A DNA stretch of 64,000 nucleotides from Tieghemiomyces parasiticus (taxonomy: Eukaryota > Kickxellomycota > Dimargaritomycetes > Dimargaritales > Dimargaritaceae): assembly GCA_027575765.1 (NCBI GenBank), contig JANBPT010000001.1, forward strand, positions 124,001 through 188,000. The letters are read 5' to 3'. The position numbers and the translations under genes are program-made. The notes beneath the pieces were generated by a model, which saw only the letters and a program-made list of their open reading frames with translations, searched no databases and was not told where the DNA came from. Shown here one piece after another: positions 13,801 through 23,293 of the stretch. Every line of letters starts with the position of its first letter. Position 1 is the stretch's first letter.

Positions 13801-14150
13801 GGCACTATCGACATGTGAAACGGGTAGAAAAATGGGCGACAACCTCATTCTACCCTGCCGAGATTCCAGAACGCTATGTGGAAGCCCATGGTAATTCTCA
13901 CTCTGGGTGGCAGGGATTCGTGGGTGACCATTCCCATTGGAATAAAGGGGCTGAGGGGGGATTGGAGCGGTTATGGTCTGCGCGCGGACCACGATCAACA
14001 CACCTATGGGTGGGCGGCGGGAGGGTCTGCAGGATGAAGTCAACTGTCTGAAATGGTGCAATGTGGTGTGCGATGTTGCCCACTTTGCCGCAAATTAGGG
14101 GAGAAAAGGGGGGAGGCGGGGATGGAAGTGCCTCTTTCGCATTGATCCCC
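7837..14150. other. gene-poor stretch, middle part
   Basis: About 6.3 kb with no supportable gene. A frame of 232 codons lies on the minus strand at 12971..13669, but it lacks an upstream ATG and has no recognisable domain. Between about 13300 and 14150 the plus strand is rich in G and A, which flips to C and T at about 14150. This is the pattern of two leaders pointing away from each other. Confidence 0.5.
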
Positions 14151-15901
14151 TTCAAATATGGGTTGGATCTTCCTTCTCATCTCCCTTGCCAGTTATAAAT
14201 ACGCGCCGCTCGCTCGCAGGTCCTACTTGGCTATCCAAGCTTTCCACATCACCGGTACGCTACCCTCCCCTCAGGCTCTCCACGCCTACTCCAATGCATC
14301 ATCCAGGTCCAGCTGCCCACCGCTGAGTACCATCCGTCCGTTCTCGATTCAAACTGGCGCTACGCTAATCTCGCTCTGTACATTGTCGTTTGAGTGGTAA
14401 GTCTTCCCAAAGCCAGTTCGCTTTATTCGGAACTTGAACGGCCGAATGTACTGTATTGCCCCTCAACGGACCCCCCCCCATTTATCAGTAGGTGAGGGCA
14501 TTACGCCCGCCGGGGCCTGTCGCTCGGAAGCCGTGTCAGCCACGTATCCCCTTCATTGACAGGTCCCAGTCGGCAGAATGTCTTGACCGCACCAGTGTCC
14601 GAGCCAGCCCTACGGTTCTATATTCGTTTCAGGCCGGCAGCCCTGTATCTAGTTGGGATATCCTAGACCCTTCCCCTCTCCCTCCCCCTGGTCTGTGTTA
14701 TAGGTGTGGGTCTTCTTTACTAACCAGCGGCCTGTACCCTTCCCTTTGGATTCCATCTCCCTGTAGCCTTCCCCGTCAGCAAGCCCTATCCGCCTGACAC
14801 CCCGCCCCTGTGACAGATCGTTAAGTCCACAACATCTCAATCGGTAAGTCCTGAGGGTATTAGCAGATACGATTTGGGTGTCTCATCGGGAAACGGGTCG
14901 ATACATTATGCCGCCTTCCAGAGTAGAGGAGGGCACGTTGGACCTTATACGAGCGGGTGGGCCGGCTCTGCCATAAAACCACGCACTTTACCGCACCTGC
15001 CTTCCGTACCACGTCGTACAGCAACGGGCGGCCGGTCTGCTTTGTAAAGGATGTGGATTCTACAGCTGTCTAGTTTGCATGTCTGGATCTCGTGATATCA
15101 CCTCGTCGATCTGTGTAGGTTGGTTTGGTGCTTTATACGCCTTTGCTTGGGCAACTGTTCAGTCAGTAGTGCCCCTTCCCCATTAACCTGCGCAGTGATC
15201 CCTCTCGTCCATTTTTTATGCAAATCATTTTTTATTGACGAGCAAATGGGGCAATTTTTGGTGGGAGTGCCTCAGAACTGCTGCTGGAGGTGTACGGTTA
15301 TGGTGCGTTGGCCTGACTCCCTACGTGTGCTAGTCTCCGCTCCCATCCTGCCGTCACTTTACCCTACCTCCCTACCGGTCTAGTCCCATTTGGCCTTTAT
15401 CCTCCAACATAGTATCTTTACGCCAACCTGTGCCTCTACCGTCGATTCAAACGCTAATCGCGCACTCCATGGGATGCGGGCGTTCAGCGGTCCACCGCCT
15501 TGCCAACACCTCGTAAACGGGAACTAACCTCAACTAGCACGCGTGCACTCCCCTGGTACTTTATTCACATCCTGGATTCTCGACTTGTGTGTCGTCAATT
15601 CCTTGCCACTGGCAACTCCAGACGACTACGTACCCCCCCTGGCAGGACTTAGCCTCCTACCCCGTGATACGCGTTTTATTGTAACTCGTGTCCCCCTGCA
15701 GTGACTTTCACTTTCCGAGTCGCCAATTATTGTGCTCTGCTGTACCATATTGTTCTCATTGCTGAAATCGTCAACCCAGTAGCTTCCATTGCTAGTCCCG
15801 CCTGCGCAGTTATTGAATTGTCACCTACTCTCTATACGACTACGCTTGTCCCCTGACCTCCCCCGCTCTTCGTCTCTCGTCTAGGGATCGTTACACTCGC
15901 C
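14151..15901 (+). promoter_or_regulatory. long pyrimidine-rich upstream region of the BED-finger gene
   Basis: The 1.75 kb before the ATG at 15902 is C/T-rich on the coding strand, much like the short leaders of other genes here but far longer. It begins beside a TATAAATA at 14194-14201. No coding exon could be joined convincingly to the BED gene. It may be an extended promoter, a long 5' untranslated leader, or contain small upstream exons. Confidence 0.4.
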
Positions 15902-17050
15902 ATGCCCAAGTCCCCCAGCGAAATCTGGACCCACTTTGAGGTGGTGCCCAAGTCGGAGCAGGCCAAGAACGCCCACCTCCAGACCGACCAGTACCGCTGT
16001 CGCTACTGTAGGGAGGTCCGCGCCAAGAACGCATCCCGGTTCATCAATCATATCGCCCGCGACTGCACCAAGGTACCACCCGCTGTCGCCCAGGAGGTCC
16101 GCACACGACTCTACAAGCAACACCGGGCGACTGCTCCACGTGAGGCATACGGCGGTCGACCGACGCGCACTGGCCCGGAGCTGCAAGTCTTGACTGGCCG
16201 GTACGGCTATTCCGAATATGGGGCGCAGTTTAGCGAGCAGATACCAGTGGCTTTTTCGCGGACCGGCTATGATGACACCCAGGCGCCACCAGTCCATCCC
16301 CCGTATGTCTCACACAGTACGTCTCAAGGCGGCGACAGGGTTCAGGATATAAGCAGCAAGGATATACACCCCGACCGTCGGTGGATTCCTGACCCTCACT
16401 TGCCTCCTCAGCGAGTGGTCCTTCCCTCGATTGATACGCTAGTCAATCTTGCCGAGGATACTTACGACATTGAGTCGGTGAAACAGACTTCATACTCCCC
16501 TCAACATCACCCTCGATGGACCAGTGTCAGCCCACCCCAGCGGCCTTTCGCCATTACCAACCATCTGCCCAGCCCACCAAGTCTGTCATTGCCAACATTG
16601 GCCGCGGTCACCCGTGACTGCGGGATTGCTGAGGGTCAGCAGCCCTATCCTAATGATTTAGCCACACACATCACCTCATATTATCCGTCTCAGAGTGCAG
16701 AGAACAACTACACGAGGCGCGATCACATCACGTGCCATCTACGGCGGCTGTCCCAGACGGCACCTGGTAGTCCCTCTAGCTTCAATGTCACATCGGACAG
16801 AGAAACGAGCTACCTATCCTACACACCCAATGCCAGGCTTCTACCGCCTGTTGACGATTACCCCTTGTACCATCACGCCGTAGGGTCCACCTCCTTGGGG
16901 GTTCCCCTGAAAAAGCAACTCATCCGTGCTCTAGCCTCTAGTGGTCTGAGCCCTGAAGTACTTAATCGGTCCGAGTGGCAACCCATCCTGGCTAACATTG
17001 GCGGCTCTGACGCTGAGCAGGACAATCAATCATTCCGGTGCCTAGGTTAA
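15902..17050 (+). CDS. BED-type zinc-finger protein
   Basis: Single exon, 382 residues, ATG at 15902 and TAA at 17048. Residues 7-55 form a BED finger: the aromatic W9-x-H-F12 start, C33-x2-C36-x13-H50-x4-C55. BED fingers bind DNA and occur both in hAT transposases and in chromatin or transcription regulators derived from them. The remaining 325 residues are Ser/Pro/Tyr/His-rich and low complexity. They include no hAT dimerisation domain or catalytic residues that I can see. This looks like a regulator rather than a live transposase. The long pyrimidine-rich upstream region would also fit a regulated gene. Target and partners are unknown. Confidence 0.8.
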   Translation: MPKSPSEIWTHFEVVPKSEQAKNAHLQTDQYRCRYCREVRAKNASRFINHIARDCTKVPPAVAQEVRTRLYKQHRATAPREAYGGRPTRTGPELQVLTGRYGYSEYGAQFSEQIPVAFSRTGYDDTQAPPVHPPYVSHSTSQGGDRVQDISSKDIHPDRRWIPDPHLPPQRVVLPSIDTLVNLAEDTYDIESVKQTSYSPQHHPRWTSVSPPQRPFAITNHLPSPPSLSLPTLAAVTRDCGIAEGQQPYPNDLATHITSYYPSQSAENNYTRRDHITCHLRRLSQTAPGSPSSFNVTSDRETSYLSYTPNARLLPPVDDYPLYHHAVGSTSLGVPLKKQLIRALASSGLSPEVLNRSEWQPILANIGGSDAEQDNQSFRCLG

Positions 17051-18538
17051 TGCCGCACTTAGCCCAAACGAAGCATGCATGTAAAAAATGGCGAATCTGC
17101 TATCCCTCATAGTATAAAACTATCCCAGATTGATGAGTTTCTAACCAATCGTATGTCAGTCGTTGCGGGGAAATTCCACCTGCTTCGACCTATGGCCTTA
17201 GTGTGTGGATCCATACAGGTGCTAGCGATGTTTCAGTATGAGCGGACAACCCGTAAGACTGGGCCAAGTCGGGACAACATTCTCCGGTGGGCGGGTGGGT
17301 TGTCGTCGTCGTTGACGAGGCACTCTAGAAAAATGATCCCGCCCCTGCGTTCGTTAAGTCGTTTCCGGGTACTTTATTTTCCCCTGAAGACGACCTTGAC
17401 CATTACCACCCCCCTGCAGGTTTTCACAAACTATCTCCTTACCCCCGACTTATACGCGGCTACTGCATATACTGCACCTTTTACATACCCGGTCAATGTG
17501 CCTTGGTTTAGCTAATGACTGAACAAAAGTTACAACGGTATTAGCCGATTCAACGTATAGCTGGCTTTGGCCTTGCTAGATATACGCGTGTGGTCGATTG
17601 GAATGCCTTCCCAATGTTAATCTCATTGAATCATTGATTGATGCTACTTTCCCGCCTCCGCCCACCCCATATCATAGCTTGATCCCAATCGATGATGGCC
17701 TGCCTATTTGGTGGTCTGCATTATCTAGGCTGCACGCTTTTATCCATATCTATTATCCCCCCTTTCTTGACCTACTTCCCATCTATCCTTTCCAATAGAC
17801 GTTCCATTTTCCTGATCTTCGAACATTGCCTCCATCCCAGGCGCCGCCGCCTCCTAACCTTCTAGAACCTTCTCTCTTCTCTACCCTTGCTCTGGCGACT
17901 ACCTAGCTGCCCTTCTGTTCATACCGGCGCCCGGTCCCGCCATGGCCTGTCGCCCTGGATTCCCCGAGTCCAGGTTGGCTAGATACTTGATTGATGCTGG
18001 CCATCATTCAAGTATAAAAGATGTAACGGTCGCCACTCAATAAACGACAACATCTAATATAACAATCCCCAACCTCCGTTCGAAGCTCTAAGCTTATTAA
18101 GTGTTTAGTAAGTTTAGGCCGACCACAACGAGTATATCAGGTAGTTCCACCTATTGATCCCAGCCATACATAACTTGTTTTCCCTTATCCTTATCCTCTT
18201 TACTTGCCAATGGTATATTTCCTCAATACTAAGTCCCAATTATACTCGAGATGGACCCATGGCAGCACACGATAGGCGTGTGAATATTGGCCGAGTGATC
18301 AACAGCTGAGGTCAGGGGCTGTTTCGAAGTCAATACCTGGAATTGGTATCTCTCTGCCAGCTGAGTTTGTATCTCTACATTTCGTTTGACGATTGCTAGT
18401 GTTTGATATTTAGGCATTCATATTCTAATGAATATTAGCGACCAGTGTAAGACATTCTACAACCTGGTACAAGCCCACTTTCGGCTCGTAGCGACGCATG
18501 TGTCTCGTACTATAAAACCTTACTTGATCTCAAACTGA
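17051..18538. other. intergenic region with a repeat copy and unassigned open frames
   Basis: An ATG-started frame at 17075..17515 (+, 146 codons) begins 24 bases after the BED gene stop. It has no recognisable domain and I do not call it a gene. A second frame with a hydrophobic, protein-like end lies at 17598..17798 but lacks an ATG. The repeat copy at 17989-18041 is listed separately. Confidence 0.45.
17989..18041 (+). repeat. copy B of a diverged dispersed repeat
   Basis: This is the partner of 4451-4502, sharing TGCTGGC, ATTC and AGTATAAAAG with equal spacing. Here the segment lies in a short frame from ATG 17942 to TAA 18039 whose last residues (DAGHHSSIKDVTVATQ) parallel the reading of copy A (FAGYDSSIKVFTIAIQ). 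Similarity fades on both sides. Confidence 0.45.
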
Positions 18539-19249
18539 TCATACTGGTCGAAGAAGCTTCGACATCCGCACATGGGGTGCCCCTTTCTTCAAATATACAC
18601 CCCGCCCGGCGTCCACGACATAACCCAATTTCGTGTAAAATGGCGCCTGGCGGGCCACAGCGTCGAGTACGATAGCTTCATGCTGCGGAAATCGATCCAT
18701 AATCACTTGTTCCGCTTCGTGCATGAGCAGCCGGCCAATTCCCAACGATCGGTGAGTCCGACGGACAGCCACTTTACCAACCTGTACCCAGGGGTTGCCG
18801 TCGAGGGTCTCAAAGATGCGTAAGGTGCCGATGGGCAATGGGGAATCGTCCGGCGTTGCTTGGAGGCCATCCTGGTTTGCTGAAGCGGGGTCGGACGAAT
18901 CACTGCTGCTGCGGCCATCACTGCTGTGGGATGAAGCAACTGTGATGGCTATGAGATGCAGGGCCCGGACATCCACGCCGTCATTCTCGCTGGTAAGGTC
19001 AAACCCGCCTTCGTCGACAAAGACTGCCCGGCGGAGGGCGCGACAGGAATCTACCTCGGCGCGACTTTCTGTAAGGCGGACGGTCAGGGGTGGTGTGGAC
19101 AGGGTGGTCGATGGGGGCATGATGGGGAAGTCAGAGGTTTGACACATGCGTCGTAATGGGGGACTAGAGGTTGCAAAGCAGGTGTGGGGTGTATTCCACT
19201 GGCGTAGAAGGTCCTGTGAATCCGGGTGCGCCGGTGATTTTAAGGCCAT
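18539..19249 (-). CDS. GNAT-family N-acetyltransferase
   Basis: Single exon. The most upstream ATG (19249) gives 236 residues; the third ATG, at 19120 (residue 44), may be the true start because the GNAT fold begins just after it. The domain shows CRALRRAVFVDEGGF followed by an acidic stretch and ALHLIAI. It continues with PIGTLRIFE and the acetyl-CoA binding motif A, VQVGKVAVRRTHRSLGIGRLL, which contains R-x-x-G-x-G. It ends with APFYTKLGYV, the usual final strand and helix. This order fits the YjcF/ElaA-like branch. A Ser/Asp-rich insertion of about 35 residues interrupts the domain between strands. The substrate cannot be read from sequence. TGA lies at 18541-18539. Confidence 0.85.
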   Translation of the reverse strand: MALKSPAHPDSQDLLRQWNTPHTCFATSSPPLRRMCQTSDFPIMPPSTTLSTPPLTVRLTESRAEVDSCRALRRAVFVDEGGFDLTSENDGVDVRALHLIAITVASSHSSDGRSSSDSSDPASANQDGLQATPDDSPLPIGTLRIFETLDGNPWVQVGKVAVRRTHRSLGIGRLLMHEAEQVIMDRFPQHEAIVLDAVARQAPFYTKLGYVVDAGRGVYLKKGAPHVRMSKLLRPV

Positions 19250-20660
19250 AGTCGGTTCACATGGACTACGAGTAAACCCTCACAGCCTCAATCCTCAGGC
19301 TCCCACTTTCAAGGTTCGGTTTTGTATAAAGGAGGCTTTACTGCGACCGATTGTGAGAGCGAGGGACACGTACCATGCCAACAAACGCAACTGGGGTACT
19401 GTAAGGCCCACTTTGCACCAACATTGATACACTCCATCACATCCAGCTTCTTTGGTCAGCGAGTATGGTTGTTAACGTGTCCAATGCAGCACATGGAGCA
19501 CCCTAGCCCACCGACCAGGCCCACTGGTTCCTGCGATCAACCCTAATGCTGGCTGTCCTTGACCGACAGTTCTGACGACGATGACCTTAGAGGCACATCC
19601 ACCAAGCTACAAGCGCAAGCCACGCTAATATGACTATTGCTGTACCTTAACACAGTAAAAAGTGAGAATAGTAAATCACGCCAATGCTATTTTATTAAGG
19701 CGGATAAGCACCAGTTATTTATAATAAGGCGTTGGTCAACTATTCCTTAGTTAACCGCCGAGCAGGATCTTTGAGTTGGAGTGACGGCTACGGTTTACCG
19801 GAGGCGCTGTTGTGTGCAGTTCGTAATATAACCTCGGATGGTGGCGGTTACCGATAAAATATCATACCAAGGCCCAACCACTCACGGGTAAACCTATTCC
19901 CAGATAAGGCTCCTGGCTATGTGGTGTGCTGAGGCACAACGCTATCCTTTCTGTCGTTAGTCTATTCTGTCCAACGCGACGGCTTACTTGAGCTTGCAGC
20001 TACTTGCAGGTAGCAGTCCGATTTACTTATCTAGTATGTGACCCCCCCCCCCTTTGCCATTCTCCTCGCCCCCCTTGCTTACCACTGTATCCTACAGGTC
20101 ACGCGGGCTATTCCCGTCATGGAGAGCACCCGGCCGAACATCTCCAGCTAAGTTCCGGAATAGGCAACTAGGAGGGCAAGTCCGTCTCGATTCTGGCGGG
20201 TATCGCAGGACCCCTTGCCTACTCCGCAGTATATAATGATTAGTATGTTTCGCGGGGGTCAGGCGGTCGCATCTAGTGACCAAAGTCGGTAATATTTTTG
20301 TCCGCCAGATTGTTTCCCTGGGCCGTGACTCTTCGGTCACAGTGACCAGACCCACTGTCGGTGTGGTTCGAGTATAGCCATTGGTTGGCCTCCAGATCTT
20401 GTCCGATATTGCACCATGGGGTGACCACCTTGGTTGCGTCGTCGGGCCACATCTCACCATCTAAGCCCTCCCCGCTCCCGCAGCCACCCTAGTAACCTAG
20501 GTCTGCATATCAGACACTTCATCTTCAGTCGGCTTCTGCCTATTAACCCGGTCTGTTCCGACACCTAATCTCCCCTGCCTCCCTGCTGCCACCTTCGTCC
20601 CTACTGAATCCTAAATGGATGCGGGTTAGGGTGGTACAGGCTAGTGGGGACATTGTCTAT

Positions 20661-20668
20661 TATAAATA
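20661..20668 (+). promoter_or_regulatory. candidate distal TATA box of the aminotransferase gene
   Basis: TATAAATA lies 514 bases upstream of the first ATG, at the start of the C/T-rich leader. The assignment rests on motif and position only. Confidence 0.35.
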
Positions 20669-21172
20669 CCCTATCGTGAGCCGTTTGGGTACATTACTAG
20701 CGCTTCTCCCCTTCCGGCTTCCACCACTGCCTCGCATCCTTTGCACCCGTTAGTATTCTGCAGAAACGCACCCCACCGGCTCCTGACCAGGCCTTGGCGT
20801 CCATTGCCCAAACCCTCTACACCGAACATTGTTTTCTGTGAACCCTCTCCGCGATTAGAATACTGTGCCAGCTGTCTGGTGACTCATCGGCTGAGACCCC
20901 GCGACCACGCACGCCTCGGCCCACCACTTACCGGCCGTACTTGCAGAGGTACACCGTTTGCTCTATAGGGCTTTCCATTAGCCGTGATAGTGGGTCTTTT
21001 TACGCTTCCACCGCCCTCCCGGTGCCGACAACCCGTTCTGCCTATTCGCTCTTAGTAGCTTGGCAGTCGCCTTCCTCTCAGCTCTGCTATCTACTCCCAC
21101 GCCCTTGCCCTTCGTTGCCGCGTGCTCTTTCGCCGTCTGGTTCCAAGCCTCTCCCCTCGTATCACCCGCCCG

Positions 21173-21180
21173 TATTTAAA
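21173..21180 (+). promoter_or_regulatory. candidate proximal TATA box inside the aminotransferase leader
   Basis: TATTTAAA ends two bases before the first ATG (21182). If used, transcription would begin after that ATG, and the next ATG (21290, residue 37) would be the start, giving a protein without the presequence. Confidence 0.3.
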
Positions 21181-21181
21181 C

Positions 21182-23293
21182 ATGCTTCGCGCCGCCGCCC
21201 ACCGACTCCAGACTACCTCTCCACCCCTCGTTCTTTCCGCATTCCGCCGGTCTCCATTTGATCCCCTCTGCGCATCCCACTATTCCACCATGTCACCCCC
21301 TGCCACCACAACCCAGACCGGAGGGTCTATCAGCTTACCTACGGCTCTCAGCAAGGCCCTTTCCACCTCCGCGGCTTCCCTCCCTGTGTCGTCCCGGCGT
21401 GTCAACGGCAACGGCCTCGACGTCTGGACCCTCTTCAACCAGCTCACCCAGCGCTACGGGGCCGTTAACCTTGGCCAGGGTTTCATGGGATTCCCTGCTC
21501 CGCAATTTGTAAAGGAGGCTGGTCGTGAGGCCGTCATGGACGAATCAACCACCCAATACGCGCCCCCGCGAGGCAAGCCCGAGCTGCGAAATGAGCTGGC
21601 TAAGCGCTATTCTGAAGCTTTCGGCCGCACGATCAACCCCGACACGGAAATCGTCGTCACTGCCGGTGGCAATGAGGGCCTCCTCTGCACCTTCGCCGCC
21701 TTCCTCAACCCGGGCGACGAGGCTATCCTCATGGAGCCGGCCTTCGACCAGTATATCGTAAGTTGTTATGCAGGCTGCGCTGGGATAGCTACGACCCCTG
21801 GCTCTGACCCAACCAGGAGAAGGGAGGGGGGAGTAATTCATTAGGTGGTCAGGGGTGGGGTGGCCTGACTGACAGGTGGACACAGTACGGCGGTCGCGAG
21901 CTTGGAAGTAGAAGCGAAGGAAGCGACCGACTGCCGACTCTCCTCCCATGATGCCTCTCAAATGGACAGCCTGCCCCACTGCTGTCCATTCCTACATGTC
22001 CTGGGCCACTACCCCACTTCTGGGTGGTAGCGTGGCGGGTTCGATCCACGGGCGGAACCCCGGGATATCTAAGCTCCAGCCAGTACTGCGACAGCGCAGT
22101 AACCCCGTGACAAACCGCGGATCAGCAGCACTGGATGCCCTATGGCTATCAATATCCACGAGGCTAGCGGGATGCGGTAGGGCTGGAAATTGGTGCTGGC
22201 TGAGGGGTCAGCTACGTGCCTGCCGGAGCTCACAGGACTCTCCTTTCCTTACCTTTGCTGGTTTGACGGCCCCGTACAGGGCATGTTTCCGCTGGTCCTT
22301 TTTTTGAATGTGCCCTCGTTGATTATTACTCACTAACACCCTGATTTATCTTTCAACCTACTCACCCCCCCTTGCCTCCTCTTCCTCCTTTGACCACACC
22401 AGATGAACCTCAAGATGGTCGAGGGCGTGCCTAAGTTTGTGCCTTTGACCGTCAGGGCAGGTGCGGACCCCACCCGGGGGGTCATCTCGGCCGACGACTG
22501 GGAGCTCAACATTGACGCTTTGCGCGCCCAAATCACGCCACGGACGCGGATCATCGTGCTCAACACGCCACACAACCCCGTCGGCAAGGTGTTTACGCGG
22601 GAAGAACTCGAAGCTGTGGCCGCCATAGCTCAGGAGCACAATCTGGTAGTGCTGAGCGACGAGGTGTACGACCGGTTAACCTACGAAGGTCGACCACACC
22701 TGTCCATCGCCACCCTGCCAGGCATGTGGGAACGCACCGTGGTGGCATGCAGCGCTGGCAAGGCCTTCGGCGTGACCGGCTGGCGTATCGGGTGGACGGT
22801 GGGTGCCGAGGCCCTCATGACGGCCTGCCTGCGCGCCCATACGAGCTACGTTTTCACTGTCAACTCGCCCATGCAGGTGGCCATCGCCAACGCGTTCAAG
22901 GTGGCCCATGCCACGGGATTCTTTGAACGCCAGCGTGATGAATACCTGGCCCGCCGGGGACGGCTCACTCGCGCCTTGGATGCCGCCGGCCTCTCTTATA
23001 CCATGCCCCACGGCTCCTACTTTGTCCTGGTTAATGCCCACAATGTGCGTATCCCGGACGGTTACCAATACCCCCCAGAAATTGCCGACAAGGATGCTTG
23101 CTACAAAATGTGCTACTTTTTCACCCGCGAGATCGGCGTCACCGGTATCCCGCCCTCTGAGTTCTACTCGACACCCAACGCCCACCTGGCCCAGAACCTC
23201 ATTCGCTTCGCATTTTGTAAGCCTGACGACGTCCTCGATGAGGTTGCCAGGCGTTTGCAGCGGGTCAAAGCTTTCACCAAGTCTGACGCGTAA
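21182..23293 (+). CDS. BNA3: kynurenine aminotransferase-like PLP enzyme
   Basis: Two exons, 21182..21757 and 22403..23293, with a 645-bp phase-0 intron, give 488 residues. This is a fold-type I, class I aminotransferase of the kynurenine/glutamine transaminase branch. It shows NLGQGFMGFP, TQYAPPRGKPELR, TAGGNEG and NTPHNPVGKVF, with Asn250 of the cofactor pocket. SDEVYD carries Asp278 and Tyr281, and SAGKAFGVTGWRIGW carries the Schiff-base Lys312. It ends with NLIRFAFCK, holding the substrate carboxylate Arg. It would convert kynurenine to kynurenic acid or transaminate glutamine and cysteine conjugates. The first 36 residues are Arg/Ser/Ala-rich without acids until Asp27 and could be a mitochondrial presequence; Met37 would give a cytosolic form. 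The symbol is by family (yeast Bna3) and not proven orthology. Confidence 0.9.

Larger units (their letters stand above)
19250..21181. other. intergenic region; C/T-rich leader of the aminotransferase gene at its end
   Basis: No gene seen. A run of eleven C lies at 20042-20052. From about 20460 onward the plus strand becomes C/T-rich. It holds two TATA-like sites, TATAAATA at 20661-20668 and TATTTAAA at 21173-21180, treated separately. Confidence 0.55.

Noticed and set aside
17075..17515. 146-codon ATG frame just downstream of the BED-finger gene
   Set aside because: No domain and random-looking composition; position 24 bases after a stop suggests 3' untranslated sequence.
22030..22060. tRNA T-arm-like GGTTCGATCC inside the aminotransferase intron
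   Set aside because: The flanking bases do not pair into a T stem and no acceptor, D or anticodon arm could be formed.
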